In this document: positions 17,826 through 26,742 of the stretch, piece after piece | How the letters are laid out: each line of letters opens with the position of its first letter | Position numbering within the stretch: position 1 is the first letter of the stretch | Assembly: GCA_000432155.1 (NCBI GenBank) | Contig: FR888485.1 | Location: forward strand, 54,632 to 118,631 | Source: Eubacterium sp. CAG:274 | GTDB taxonomy: Bacteria; Bacillota; Clostridia; Lachnospirales; CAG-274 | Length of the DNA stretch: 64,000 nucleotides | Reading direction: 5' to 3' | Translations under genes and position numbers: made by a program | Notes under the pieces: model-generated | What the model was told of the DNA's origin: nothing | The model's database searches: none | The model's input: the letters and a program-made list of their open reading frames with translations, nothing else

Positions 17826-17834
17826 ACAATTCCC

Positions 17835-18761
17835 TTACTTTATAAGTAATTGACTTACTCTTACGACAACAGGTAAAGTTATTATTGAAAGTATAGTTGT
17901 AATGGCATAAAGTTGAGAGCCATATACAGCATTTTTGTTATATCTGATAGCAAAAAGTGTTACAGAGGCTGCTACAGGGCAGGCTGTAGCAACAACACAT
18001 ACCATTTTTGCAACTGAGTCCCCTGGCAAGAAACAAAGTAAAATGGCTGTAAGTATTGGAATTACCAAGAGCTTTAATATACATACAATATATACTTTGT
18101 AATCTTTTAATGCCTTAAAAGGATTTGCTTGTGCTATTGTTGCACCGGCTACAATCATAGCAAGAGGTGTGTTCATATCGCCTATGTAGTTTAAACCGTC
18201 AGCAACAGTTGCTGGCAATTTAATGTGCAAGAAAAACATTACTATACCTATGGCAGCACATACATTTACAGGAGTTGTAAGTATTGTTTTTACAGTTGAC
18301 ATATCACATTTGCTATTTGTTATTGTTAAATAACCATGAGTCCATAAAAGAACATTGAAAGCAAGCATATATCCGGCAAGATAGAATACACCGTCAGCTC
18401 CTAATATTGCACTTACAATAGGTATACCTATGAAACCACAGTTGGAATAAACAGCTGAAAATCTATTTATTTCATAGTTTCGAGATTTTTTTCTGAAAAA
18501 TATATTGCTTATTACAATGCCTATTATTTGTGCAAGAATAGTAAAACCAATACATATGCAAAAGTTTTTAATAAGTCTTGCCTCATAATCTCTTTGGAAA
18601 GACATAAATATGATTACAGGATTTACAACAAATAACAGCACGCTTGAAAGGCTTTTGTTTCCCTCAATAGATATAAATTTCAGTTTATAGCACAGAACAC
18701 CTATAATTAATATTATGAACATAGCTATAATTTTTTCAAATGTAAGGAGTGCAAGTTCCAT
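17835..18761 (-). CDS. AEC-family transporter
   Basis: 308-aa membrane protein with about ten hydrophobic segments and the auxin efflux carrier fold: SVLLFVVNPVIIFMSF near the N-terminus, NCGFIGIPIV mid-protein and GATIAQANP after it. Family members export or import organic acids and other small anions. It follows ybaK by 2 bp, so it is likely translated together with it; the substrate is unknown. Confidence 0.85.
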   Translation of the reverse strand: MELALLTFEKIIAMFIILIIGVLCYKLKFISIEGNKSLSSVLLFVVNPVIIFMSFQRDYEARLIKNFCICIGFTILAQIIGIVISNIFFRKKSRNYEINRFSAVYSNCGFIGIPIVSAILGADGVFYLAGYMLAFNVLLWTHGYLTITNSKCDMSTVKTILTTPVNVCAAIGIVMFFLHIKLPATVADGLNYIGDMNTPLAMIVAGATIAQANPFKALKDYKVYIVCILKLLVIPILTAILLCFLPGDSVAKMVCVVATACPVAASVTLFAIRYNKNAVYGSQLYAITTILSIITLPVVVRVSQLLIK

Positions 18762-18763
18762 TT

Positions 18764-19261
18764 TTATGCCTCCTGATGTTGGGCAACAATGTTGTCAAAT
18801 TTACCTCTTACAACCTTTACAAGGTCTTGAGGGTTAAGTATGATTTGAGAACCAATACGGCCACCACTTATTATAATCTTATCGTATTTTTCAGCAGAGG
18901 AGTCAACAACTGTAGGGAATTGCTTTTTCATACCTAAAGGAGTACAACCACCTCTGATATAGCCAGTAATTGAGTTTATATCCTTAACATGTATCATTTC
19001 AACAGACTTTTCGCCTACAGATTTGGCAGCTTTTTTCATATCCACTTCTTCAGCTATAGGGAGTACAAAAACATAGTAGTTTTTGCTTTTACCTACCATT
19101 ACAAGGGTTTTGTAGCTTATGTCAGGGTCCTGACCGTTTTGTATAGCTATATGAATACCGTCTATAAATTCGTCACATTCGTATGTGTTTACTTCATAAG
19201 GTATTTTATTTCTATCCAATATTCTCATTGCGTTTGTTTTAATATCTTTTTCTTTTGCCAT
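18764..19261 (-). CDS. ybaK: YbaK/EbsC-type aminoacyl-tRNA deacylase
   Basis: 165 aa. Family features: N-terminal TNAMRILDRNKIPYEV, the loop YKTLVMVGKSKNYYVFVLP with the conserved Lys, and GYIRGGCTPLGMKKQFP. These proteins remove Cys mischarged on tRNA-Pro. GGAG lies about eight bases before the ATG at 19261. An alternative ATG at 19276 overlaps the previous stop (TAATG) and would add five residues. Confidence 0.88.
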   Translation of the reverse strand: MAKEKDIKTNAMRILDRNKIPYEVNTYECDEFIDGIHIAIQNGQDPDISYKTLVMVGKSKNYYVFVLPIAEEVDMKKAAKSVGEKSVEMIHVKDINSITGYIRGGCTPLGMKKQFPTVVDSSAEKYDKIIISGGRIGSQIILNPQDLVKVVRGKFDNIVAQHQEA

Positions 19262-19275
19262 TTTTCTATTCTCCA

Positions 19276-20544
19276 TTATATAAGACCTTTTACGGCCTCG
19301 TTACATTTTTCATATACAAGCTCGGCATCTTTATCAATATAAAATTTGCCATTTTCATAAAGTATTTTACCATCAACCATTGTAAGTGCAACATTTGATT
19401 TACTTCCACTATAAACAATATTGTCAGCAATATTGTTTATAGGTTGCATATTAGGTTGATGTAAATCAATCACAATAATATCTGCTAATTTACCAACAGA
19501 TAGACAGTCATTGTCTATGTGTAATGCTTTTGGTAAGGCACTACAAGCCATTTTTAAAACATCAGTAGGTGGAAGTGCCTGTGGATTTCCGGTTTTTATT
19601 TTTTGTAAGGCTGTAACCAGATACATTTCTCTAAACATATCAAGAGCGTTGTTGCCACCAGGACCGTCAGTACCAAGAGCTACAGGAACATTGTTTTCAA
19701 GGAGTTTACATACATCAGCAACGCCACTAGACAATTTGCAATTTGCAGCAGGGTTTGTTACTGTAAGTACATTTTTATCCTTTAAAATTTCAATATCTTT
19801 ATCAGTAAGGTGTACACCATGGAAAATACCTCCACCGTAGTCAAAAAGACCAAGGCTGTCAGATAGTTCAACAGGTGTCTTAGAGTGTCTTTCAATACAA
19901 CCATTGACTTCGTTTTCAGTTTCGGCACAATGTGTAAACACTGGTGCTTTTAAGTTGTGAGAAGCCGTACTTATTTTTTTCATAATATCAAGGCTTGTGG
20001 TATATTCAGCATGAAAACCTATTTCAAATGAAAGTAAAGGGGAAAGGCTGTTGTAAAACTTGTACATATCCTCTATCTCGTCTGGATTTTGTGCAAAATC
20101 GTTTATTGCTCCACAAATGATAGTACGAAAACCTGTATCAATAGCATTTTCTGCCATTGGCTTTTCAATAAGGTACATTTCAAAGGAAGTTGAAATACCA
20201 GAACTTAAATATTCCATAATTGCTAGTTTGTAAAACCAGTAACAGCTTTTTAAGTCCAGATTATTTTCCATAGGGAATATCTTTTCATTAAGCCATTTAT
20301 CAAGAGGTAAATCATCAGCAATAGAACGACAAAAAGTCATTATGCCATGACCATGACCGTTTTTGAAAGAGGGCATAACAAGATTTCCATTACAATCAAT
20401 TTCTCTGTCAAAGGAAATAGGGCTTTCCTTTGGCTTACCTATATAGGCTATTTTATTTCCCTCAACCCATAATTCGCAATTTTTCAATATTTCATCGTCT
20501 TTACATAGTGTCAAAATTTTACAGTTGTAAAATCTAGTGTTCAT
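19276..20544 (-). CDS. Amidohydrolase of the MTA/SAH deaminase family
   Basis: 422 aa with the metallo-amidohydrolase fold. Metal ligands: the HxH pair in NGHGHGIM (about 63-65; usual form THTH), GFHAEYT, THCAETENEV, FHGVHL and the Asp in ALGTDGPGGNNALDMF. The last motif is typical of 5'-methylthioadenosine/S-adenosylhomocysteine deaminases and related purine deaminases. It sits 4 bp after purine nucleoside phosphorylase, supporting a nucleoside or base deamination role. The exact substrate is not certain. Confidence 0.82.
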   Translation of the reverse strand: MNTRFYNCKILTLCKDDEILKNCELWVEGNKIAYIGKPKESPISFDREIDCNGNLVMPSFKNGHGHGIMTFCRSIADDLPLDKWLNEKIFPMENNLDLKSCYWFYKLAIMEYLSSGISTSFEMYLIEKPMAENAIDTGFRTIICGAINDFAQNPDEIEDMYKFYNSLSPLLSFEIGFHAEYTTSLDIMKKISTASHNLKAPVFTHCAETENEVNGCIERHSKTPVELSDSLGLFDYGGGIFHGVHLTDKDIEILKDKNVLTVTNPAANCKLSSGVADVCKLLENNVPVALGTDGPGGNNALDMFREMYLVTALQKIKTGNPQALPPTDVLKMACSALPKALHIDNDCLSVGKLADIIVIDLHQPNMQPINNIADNIVYSGSKSNVALTMVDGKILYENGKFYIDKDAELVYEKCNEAVKGLI

Positions 20545-20548
20545 AAAA

Positions 20549-21373
20549 TCACCCTTTCAATAAAGGAACAAAACTTTTTATAAGTTTTGAAATTTTAGGT
20601 GTTATATTTGCACCCATTTCCTGAACTTCTTTGTGGTTAAGCTCTTTGTTTTCCATACCACAGGCAAGGTTTGTTATTAGTGACATAGCTACAACCTTTA
20701 AACCACAATGGCGGGCAGCAATAACCTCGCATACTGTACTCATTCCAACAGCATCAGCACCTAAAGAACGCAACATTCTTATTTCGGCTGGTGTTTCATA
20801 TGACGGACCTGTTAATTGAGCATAGACACCCTCTTTAAGAGGAATACCACATTTTATGGCAGTATCAGATAAAAGTTTTGTCAATTCTCTGTCGTAGGCA
20901 CAGGACATATCAGGGAAACGAGTACCTAATTCGTCAATGTTTTTGCCGATAAGTGGATTAGGTGCAAATACAGAAATATGGTCATTTAATGCCATTAAAT
21001 CTCCAGCCTTGAGATTATAGCTAATGCCTCCGGCAGCATTTGTCAATATTATGGTTTCACAGCCTAAAAGTTTAAGAACTCTAATAGGCAGAACTACTTG
21101 GTCTACAGAATATCCCTCATATAAATGAACTCTGCCATTCATAACAGCTACCTTTGTGCTTTCTATATTGCCAAATATAAAACTACCTTTGTGACCGGCT
21201 ACAGTTGAAACTGGCATATTTGGAACATCTTTGTAGGAAATTTCTACTTTGTTTTCTATAGAATCAATTACTTCTCCAAAGCCAGAACCCAGCACAATAG
21301 CTACCTTTGGTGTAAAATTATCTAATTTTTCTTTTATGGCATTTGCTGTATCTAATATAGTTTTATAATCCAT
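20549..21373 (-). CDS. punA: Purine nucleoside phosphorylase (PNP-I, trimeric type)
   Basis: 274 aa. Phosphorolysis of inosine/guanosine to base and ribose-1-phosphate. Motifs: VLGSGFGEV (phosphate loop), VAGHKGSFIFG, VMNGRVHLYEGYS, ILTNAAGGI, and EIRMLRSLGADAVGMSTVCEVIAARH near the C-terminus. It is tightly packed between the HD hydrolase gene (11 bp) and the deaminase (4 bp). Confidence 0.95.
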   Translation of the reverse strand: MDYKTILDTANAIKEKLDNFTPKVAIVLGSGFGEVIDSIENKVEISYKDVPNMPVSTVAGHKGSFIFGNIESTKVAVMNGRVHLYEGYSVDQVVLPIRVLKLLGCETIILTNAAGGISYNLKAGDLMALNDHISVFAPNPLIGKNIDELGTRFPDMSCAYDRELTKLLSDTAIKCGIPLKEGVYAQLTGPSYETPAEIRMLRSLGADAVGMSTVCEVIAARHCGLKVVAMSLITNLACGMENKELNHKEVQEMGANITPKISKLIKSFVPLLKG

Positions 21374-21384
21374 AAAATCACTCC

Positions 21385-21882
21385 TTACATAAAGAGATTT
21401 CTAAAATATTCTTTTCCCGTTTCGGTTTTAAAAATTTTGTTGTATACACTTTCTACAGCTGATTGTGAATATTGACCCTCATAAATTTTATCTTCGTATA
21501 AATTTACTAAAAAGTCAGCCTCTACTAATATTTGATAATCCATACCATTTATGGAATTGTATGTGTGATGATGACCTACTAAGTAGCATACTCTTTCTAT
21601 TATGTCCTTATCGTAGTTCAAATTCTCAAGCATTTTTTGGGCCATAGCAGGACCTTCAATTTCTTGATATTTACCACTTGAAGAATTGTATTTTTCTTCT
21701 GAAATTTTAATGCCTATATCGTGAACTAAGGCAGCTGTTTCTAATATAAATTGAGTTTTTTCGTCAAGATTTTCATTCATACCGATAAATTTAGAATAAG
21801 AGAAAACCTTTAAAAAGTGGTTAATTCTTTTTGGGTCACCTTTATAATATTTTATCATTTCTGTAGTCAATTTATTTATCAT
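21385..21882 (-). CDS. HD-domain phosphohydrolase
   Basis: 165 aa. His-Asp metal-site residues appear as RINHFLKVF, LETAALVHDIGIK and LVGHHHTY. HD proteins hydrolyse phosphates of nucleotides or related molecules; the substrate is not readable. The ATG at 21882 follows GGAGG by eight bases; a TTG at 21891 is less likely. It heads the seven-gene unit and has a good promoter just upstream. Confidence 0.83.
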   Translation of the reverse strand: MINKLTTEMIKYYKGDPKRINHFLKVFSYSKFIGMNENLDEKTQFILETAALVHDIGIKISEEKYNSSSGKYQEIEGPAMAQKMLENLNYDKDIIERVCYLVGHHHTYNSINGMDYQILVEADFLVNLYEDKIYEGQYSQSAVESVYNKIFKTETGKEYFRNLFM

Positions 21883-21905
21883 ATACAACACCTCCGTATA
21901 TGTTT

Positions 21906-21934
21906 AATATACACCAAAACTAAAATCTGTTCAA
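21906..21934 (-). promoter_or_regulatory. Promoter of the seven-gene salvage operon
   Basis: Minus strand: TTGAAC (21929-21934), 17-bp spacer, TATATT (21906-21911), 24 bp before the HD-gene start. Confidence 0.7.
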
Positions 21935-22077
21935 CAGAAAAGAGCATATATAACAAACACACAATAGTTTAATTATAGTTCTAATTATTTTTATTAGTAA
22001 ATATGTTTGCTTTATTAATAATTATTAGCCAGAAAATAAGGCTAAATTACGAAATTTGTGTATAAAGTGTAAAAATA

Positions 22078-22106
22078 TTGAACTTTTATAGGGCCTTTTG
22101 TATAAT
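22078..22106 (+). promoter_or_regulatory. Promoter of the small peptide/beta-helix operon
   Basis: TTGAAC (22078-22083), 17-bp spacer, TATAAT (22101-22106). The stretch 21935-22077 before it is AT-rich; I see only a weak TTAGCC/GGCTAA hairpin (22025-22045). Confidence 0.7.
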
Positions 22107-22149
22107 AGAATAAATGGAAGAAGTAGAGAAGATACACAGGAGAAAAAAT

Positions 22150-22293
22150 ATGAGAAAAAATTACAAAAAGCCAGAATTTATAATGTCTTATTTTAATTTT
22201 GGTAACGACATTATGTTAAGTAGTGCTACCCCCGAAACATTGTTTACAAAGGGTGTAAGAATAGATACTATAAGAGCAAATCTTAATAGCTAA
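22150..22293 (+). CDS. Small peptide, 47 aa, unknown
   Basis: MRKNYKKPEFIMSYFNFGND begins a 47-codon frame with a CAGGAG ribosome-binding site seven bases upstream and a consensus promoter 44 bp before it. The lysine-rich start followed by a KPEFxxxYFxxxNDIMLSS pattern recalls a class of short Clostridia peptides (K.YxxPE...F...D.I..S) of unknown function, some annotated as RiPP-precursor-like. No modification enzyme is adjacent. It ends 13 bp before the beta-helix gene and is surely co-transcribed with it. Confidence 0.65.
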   Translation: MRKNYKKPEFIMSYFNFGNDIMLSSATPETLFTKGVRIDTIRANLNS

Positions 22294-22306
22294 AGGGGGA
22301 ATAAAA

Positions 22307-24718
22307 ATGAAGAAATTTATATCAATCGTTATTAGTTTGTGTATGGCTATATCATTAATGGCTATGCCTGTTTCGGTTTATGCTGAAGATACTTCAGAAA
22401 CAAGTGAATATTACACTTGTAAAATAGGAGATAAATATTACAATACCCTTTCAGATGCAGTAGCAAGTGCTAATACTAATGATGTAATCACTATGATTAA
22501 TGATGAAACATTGACAGGTGCTATAACATTTAACAAGGAAATTACTATTGATGGCGATGGCCATTTTGTAACAGCAAAGGTTACGGGTACTGACGATATG
22601 TTGGTTGTAAATAGCAATTCCAGTAACTACAATATGTTTATTAACAATTCTACAGGTACATTGCTTAAAGATTTAACTATTTATGGTGGTAGAAAATCAG
22701 CTATTGTAAATAATAAAGACAAGAGAATACTTTTATCTAAATGTACTATATCTCGTTCAGGGACAAGTGTAGAAGGAGAAACTGCCGGTGGTGCTATACA
22801 GAATAACGGTGGTAAGTGTTTTGCAAAAGATTGTAACTTTTCACAGAATGTAGCCGACTATGGTGCTGGTTTCTTAAATTTGAATAATGGTATTTTCGTT
22901 TTAGACCAATGTTCAATTACTGAAAACAGAACAGTAAACGGTTCTCGTGGTGGTGGTGCAGTAGAAAACAAAGGTAATAGTAAATTATATTTAAACAACT
23001 GTACTATTGCAAATAACCAAAGTTATGAAATAGGTGGTGCTATTAACAATAACGGTAATAGCTGGTCGTCAGATGAATTAAATGCAGGCTCATCAATTTA
23101 TATGACAAACTGTACAGTAACAGGTAACATAACAACAGGCAGTGCTGCAATGGGTGCAGGTATAGGTAACAACAGAGGTTATGTATATGCTGCCAATACT
23201 TTGTTGGCTTATAATCAGGCTAATGTTGGAGGAACTCCAATGCCGTCTGATATTGGTATTCCATATATCGGAAGTAGTGCATATAGTGATTCTAGCTATC
23301 AGAGCGATGGACAGAGTACATTTTTCCGTAACTGTGCTTATGAGGCTGTTGTAAATGGTACAAATCAGTCAGGTGCTTTTAATCAGTATAACGATATAAC
23401 TGTTACAGAAAAACAGAACATTTTCTCAACATTAAATAAATTCGGTGTCCTTAAAGCCAATGGTGGTAGTGATACTAAATACAAGGGAATTGAGCACCCA
23501 GGTCTTGTATTGGATACTACATTCTATGCTCCAATTAAAGTTAATACTCCAGTTGTAAAGGGTGGTACAGAAACTTATCTTTGTGCCTCAGACTTTTCAA
23601 ATATTTTAATGGCTTACAAAGATGCTGACGGAGTTATAAGAAGTTTAGGTAATTCTTCTTATATTACAGGTGAAGTAAAATATACTTATACTAATGACCA
23701 AAAGGTTGATGATGTAGTTGCCAGTGAGTTAGAGACTGAACACAAAGTTACTACTTATCAGAATAATAGAACAAGAGCTAAGGGTGTAATTGGTGCCGTA
23801 GGACCTACTTCAAAGAAATATTATACTATCCACGCAGAAGTACCAACTTATACAAATGATAGTGGTGTTACTGTAGAACCAGGCACTGTAAATGGTGTAA
23901 CTATTTATGGTAAAACAGTAGAACAGGGTAAAGATGTAACATTAACTGCTAAGGCTAATAATGGTTATAAATTCTTTAACAATGGTTGGACTATTACAGA
24001 CGAAGAGGGAAATACATACACAAGCGATTCCATAACAGACAGTAGTGGAAACAAAACTTCTTACGAGGGCGGACAAACTGTTGTGCCTATAGATTACAAA
24101 ACATCTTCCGTTGTAGGTATTGGCGTAACTAAAGATGTTAATGTAGTTCTTAAATTTGAACCATTTGAAATAGATACTTCAAATATTGTGTTGAATTTTG
24201 AGGGTATTACAGATTCTGGTTATTGTAGTTCAGAAAGAGAAAGCGACACAAGTTTAAGAACAGGCGTTATTTCTTTCAATATTAGTTTACCAGAATATAC
24301 AAGTTATAAAGATACTATAGAAAAATATGGTTTGGTTTTATGTGTTGATAAAACAGGTACACAAGATGAAGTTTTAAAGGAAGAAAATATATTGAAGATA
24401 GTTTCAAATAGTAACTTAGACGCTTTTGAAACACAGGATGGTTGGTTCCATATTGTTTTAACAGATATTCCAGCTGACTACTTTGATACAAAGTTTTATG
24501 TAGTTCCTTTTGCTCAGATTGACGGCAAGGAATATGGTAATGGTGGAGAAGCCCATACTGCTATTTATACAACAGTAAATAGTAATACTACAGGCGATGA
24601 TGACCATGTTAAGTGGTTGGGCGAAACTGCAACATATGGCGATAGTAATGTTGATGTAAGTGATAATACAGTAGTGTTATCCTTTGAAGAATTGGAAAAT
24701 GCCAAGGCTGTAAAATAA
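22307..24718 (+). CDS. Secreted right-handed beta-helix surface protein
   Basis: 803 aa with a signal peptide (cleaved after VYA near residue 26). Residues about 85-330 show the repeating GGAIxNNGG / LxNCTIxxN pattern of parallel beta-helix (pectate-lyase-like) proteins: GGAIQNNGGKCFAKDCNFS, GGGAVENKGNSKLYLNNCTI, GGAINNNGN. The C-terminal half has beta-rich modules of no family I recognise, including a region resembling internalin-type repeat insertions (GKTVEQGKDVTLTAKANNGY). No LPxTG, SLH or dockerin motif is visible, so how it attaches is unclear. AAAGGGGG precedes the ATG. Confidence 0.82.
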   Translation: MKKFISIVISLCMAISLMAMPVSVYAEDTSETSEYYTCKIGDKYYNTLSDAVASANTNDVITMINDETLTGAITFNKEITIDGDGHFVTAKVTGTDDMLVVNSNSSNYNMFINNSTGTLLKDLTIYGGRKSAIVNNKDKRILLSKCTISRSGTSVEGETAGGAIQNNGGKCFAKDCNFSQNVADYGAGFLNLNNGIFVLDQCSITENRTVNGSRGGGAVENKGNSKLYLNNCTIANNQSYEIGGAINNNGNSWSSDELNAGSSIYMTNCTVTGNITTGSAAMGAGIGNNRGYVYAANTLLAYNQANVGGTPMPSDIGIPYIGSSAYSDSSYQSDGQSTFFRNCAYEAVVNGTNQSGAFNQYNDITVTEKQNIFSTLNKFGVLKANGGSDTKYKGIEHPGLVLDTTFYAPIKVNTPVVKGGTETYLCASDFSNILMAYKDADGVIRSLGNSSYITGEVKYTYTNDQKVDDVVASELETEHKVTTYQNNRTRAKGVIGAVGPTSKKYYTIHAEVPTYTNDSGVTVEPGTVNGVTIYGKTVEQGKDVTLTAKANNGYKFFNNGWTITDEEGNTYTSDSITDSSGNKTSYEGGQTVVPIDYKTSSVVGIGVTKDVNVVLKFEPFEIDTSNIVLNFEGITDSGYCSSERESDTSLRTGVISFNISLPEYTSYKDTIEKYGLVLCVDKTGTQDEVLKEENILKIVSNSNLDAFETQDGWFHIVLTDIPADYFDTKFYVVPFAQIDGKEYGNGGEAHTAIYTTVNSNTTGDDDHVKWLGETATYGDSNVDVSDNTVVLSFEELENAKAVK

Positions 24719-24763
24719 AAGAATGACCCATTGAAATGAAAAATCAATGGGTCATTCTTTTTA
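24717..24763. terminator. Bidirectional terminator
   Basis: Long stem (24717-24734 paired with 24744-24760) around AATGACCCATTGA, flanked by A and T runs, between convergent genes. Confidence 0.93.
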
Positions 24764-24771
24764 TGTGGTTA

Positions 24772-25872
24772 TTAACTTACATTTATAGAAAAAGCACCGG
24801 CTTTACCAAAATCGCCAGTAATGTAAATACTTGAAAATCCCTTGCCTTGAAAGAGGGACTTTATATCATTTGATGAATTTAAAATATAATTTCTTGTTTC
24901 AAAAGTAACAGTTTTTTGTCCCTTTGAAAGGGCTGTGTTTATTATATTTTGAAGCTCAGAATAGTTAGTTGCTACAAGACTGTAGTAGTCATAGTAATTA
25001 TATTTTGTAGCTGTACATTTTGGGAATTGACTTGTATCCCAAGTATGTTTTTCTGAAATTTGTGCATCAGTTAAATTAAAGTTGCTGTAAATTAAGCGAC
25101 TACCGTCATCAGGAGTAGGGTCATCACTTGTGACATCAATGTGGTAATATTCTCCGTCAAGTTTTATAATGTTCCACATATGAGAAATACCCTCCATTTT
25201 GCCAGTAATACACTGTACATCAAGACCACACATTTTACCTAAAATATTGAAAGTTTGTGCATAAGCCTCACAAACACCCTCGCCATCATTTATTAAGCCT
25301 ACAACTGTATGAGCTCTTACAGGTGGGGTTTCTACATCAAGAGGACCATATTTAAAAGTTGTTACAATATAGTCGTGAATGGCTTTTTCTTTGTCAAAAT
25401 CGGAAGTGTACTGACTTTTTATTTCTTGAGCTTTGGCAACTAATTTGTCATATACAGCCAATTCCTCTACATTTAACTTATCCATAGAACCATTTTCATA
25501 GGCTCTTGTCAATTTATAGTTGGAATTGTATGAAAAACTGTATGTAATAGTGGCAATAGTTCCAGTAACACTACCTTTTGCACTTATAGCAACATCGTAA
25601 CTTCTAAATGTTGTAATGTCATAAACATTTTGGTCGAAATTTACTATTGTAAGGGAAAGGGTATCTACCTGATGATTTATGGCTTCATTCATAACTGCTT
25701 TCCATTGTTCCACACTTTTAATTGGTATTGAACTATTAAGTACGGAGTAGGTAATGCCTTTTACAGTTGAAACTAAGTTTCTCCATGCTGTAATAGCATC
25801 TCCCAAATTGTCAGCAAATACATTCTGGCAAAGTAAAAAAACTGATATAAAAATTAATAAAATTTTTTTCAT
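24772..25872 (-). CDS. Secreted transglutaminase-like protein
   Basis: 366 aa with a signal peptide (1-20, cleavage after VFA). Triad residues are visible as Cys 201 (GEGVCEAYAQ), His 231 (GISHMWN) and Asp 246 (YYHIDVTSDD), as in transglutaminase-core cysteine proteases. The C-terminal ~80 residues lack a dockerin. It begins only 2 bp after the pseudouridine synthase stop, so it appears to be co-translated with an intracellular RNA enzyme, an odd pairing. Substrate unknown. Confidence 0.85.
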   Translation of the reverse strand: MKKILLIFISVFLLCQNVFADNLGDAITAWRNLVSTVKGITYSVLNSSIPIKSVEQWKAVMNEAINHQVDTLSLTIVNFDQNVYDITTFRSYDVAISAKGSVTGTIATITYSFSYNSNYKLTRAYENGSMDKLNVEELAVYDKLVAKAQEIKSQYTSDFDKEKAIHDYIVTTFKYGPLDVETPPVRAHTVVGLINDGEGVCEAYAQTFNILGKMCGLDVQCITGKMEGISHMWNIIKLDGEYYHIDVTSDDPTPDDGSRLIYSNFNLTDAQISEKHTWDTSQFPKCTATKYNYYDYYSLVATNYSELQNIINTALSKGQKTVTFETRNYILNSSNDIKSLFQGKGFSSIYITGDFGKAGAFSINVS

Positions 25873-25874
25873 TA

Positions 25875-26588
25875 TTATTCACCTACAAACTTGCTTATAT
25901 ATTCCATTTCAGCTTTGTTAAGCTCTCTGTATTCTCCTTGTTTTAAGTTTTCATCAAGGTTAATTTCTCCAAATGAAACTCTTTTTAAAAATTCTACTTT
26001 ACAATCAATAGCCTCAAACATTCTTTTTACTTGATGAAATTTACCCTCGTGAATAACTACTTCAATAGAGTTACTGTCTATAATTCTAAGGTCAGCACTT
26101 TTGCATTTATAGTCCCCTATGGTTACACCATTTTTAAATATTTCAACGGCATTTTCCGGAAGTGTACCAGATATTTTGGCATAGTATTTTTTGTCTATAT
26201 GCTTTTTGGGAGAAAGGGTATTGTGGGCGAAAATCCCGTCATTTGTAAGAATTAAAAGACCAACTGTATCCTTGTCTAATCTACCTACAGGAAAAAGGTC
26301 TAAATTTTGAAGTTCCTTTGGTAAAAGGTCAATTACTGTCTTTTGCTTGTCTTCTGTCGATGAAATTACACCGTCAGGTTTATTCATCATAATATATGTG
26401 TATTTCTTATAATTTATTTCTTTGCCACTAACGGTAACAACATCTTTTTCTGTGTTTATTTTTACATTTGCTGATGTTATAATCTGACCATTAACAGCTA
26501 CTTTTTTATTTTTAATAATGTTTTTAACTTGGCTTCTTGTGCCTATCCCCAGGTCTGCCAAGAATTTGTCTGCTCTTAAATCTGCCAT
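25875..26588 (-). CDS. RsuA/RluB-family pseudouridine synthase
   Basis: 237 aa. N-terminal S4 RNA-binding domain (LRADKFLADLGIGTRSQVKN, KVAVNG), then the catalytic domain with FPVGRLDKDTVGLLILTNDG (catalytic Asp near 104) and HEGKFHQVKRMF. At this length and with the S4 domain it is closest to RsuA-type enzymes acting on 16S rRNA, but RluB-type specificity cannot be excluded. Confidence 0.9.
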   Translation of the reverse strand: MADLRADKFLADLGIGTRSQVKNIIKNKKVAVNGQIITSANVKINTEKDVVTVSGKEINYKKYTYIMMNKPDGVISSTEDKQKTVIDLLPKELQNLDLFPVGRLDKDTVGLLILTNDGIFAHNTLSPKKHIDKKYYAKISGTLPENAVEIFKNGVTIGDYKCKSADLRIIDSNSIEVVIHEGKFHQVKRMFEAIDCKVEFLKRVSFGEINLDENLKQGEYRELNKAEMEYISKFVGE

Positions 26589-26661
26589 TTTTTCCTCGTT
26601 AAAATAAATTAATTATTTTGTAATTAAAATGTGTATACAAACCGTCAAAATTTTGCTATAA

Positions 26662-26691
26662 TTGACTTGATTTAATTATATAAAATATAAA
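26662..26691 (+). promoter_or_regulatory. Candidate promoter for the 26743 gene and radA
   Basis: TTGACT (26662-26667), 18-bp spacer, TATAAA (26686-26691) in a very AT-rich stretch. Confidence 0.45.
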
Positions 26692-26742
26692 TATAATTGT
26701 CAAAAAAGAATTTATTAAGAAGTTTGTCAGGAGGAAAATGAG

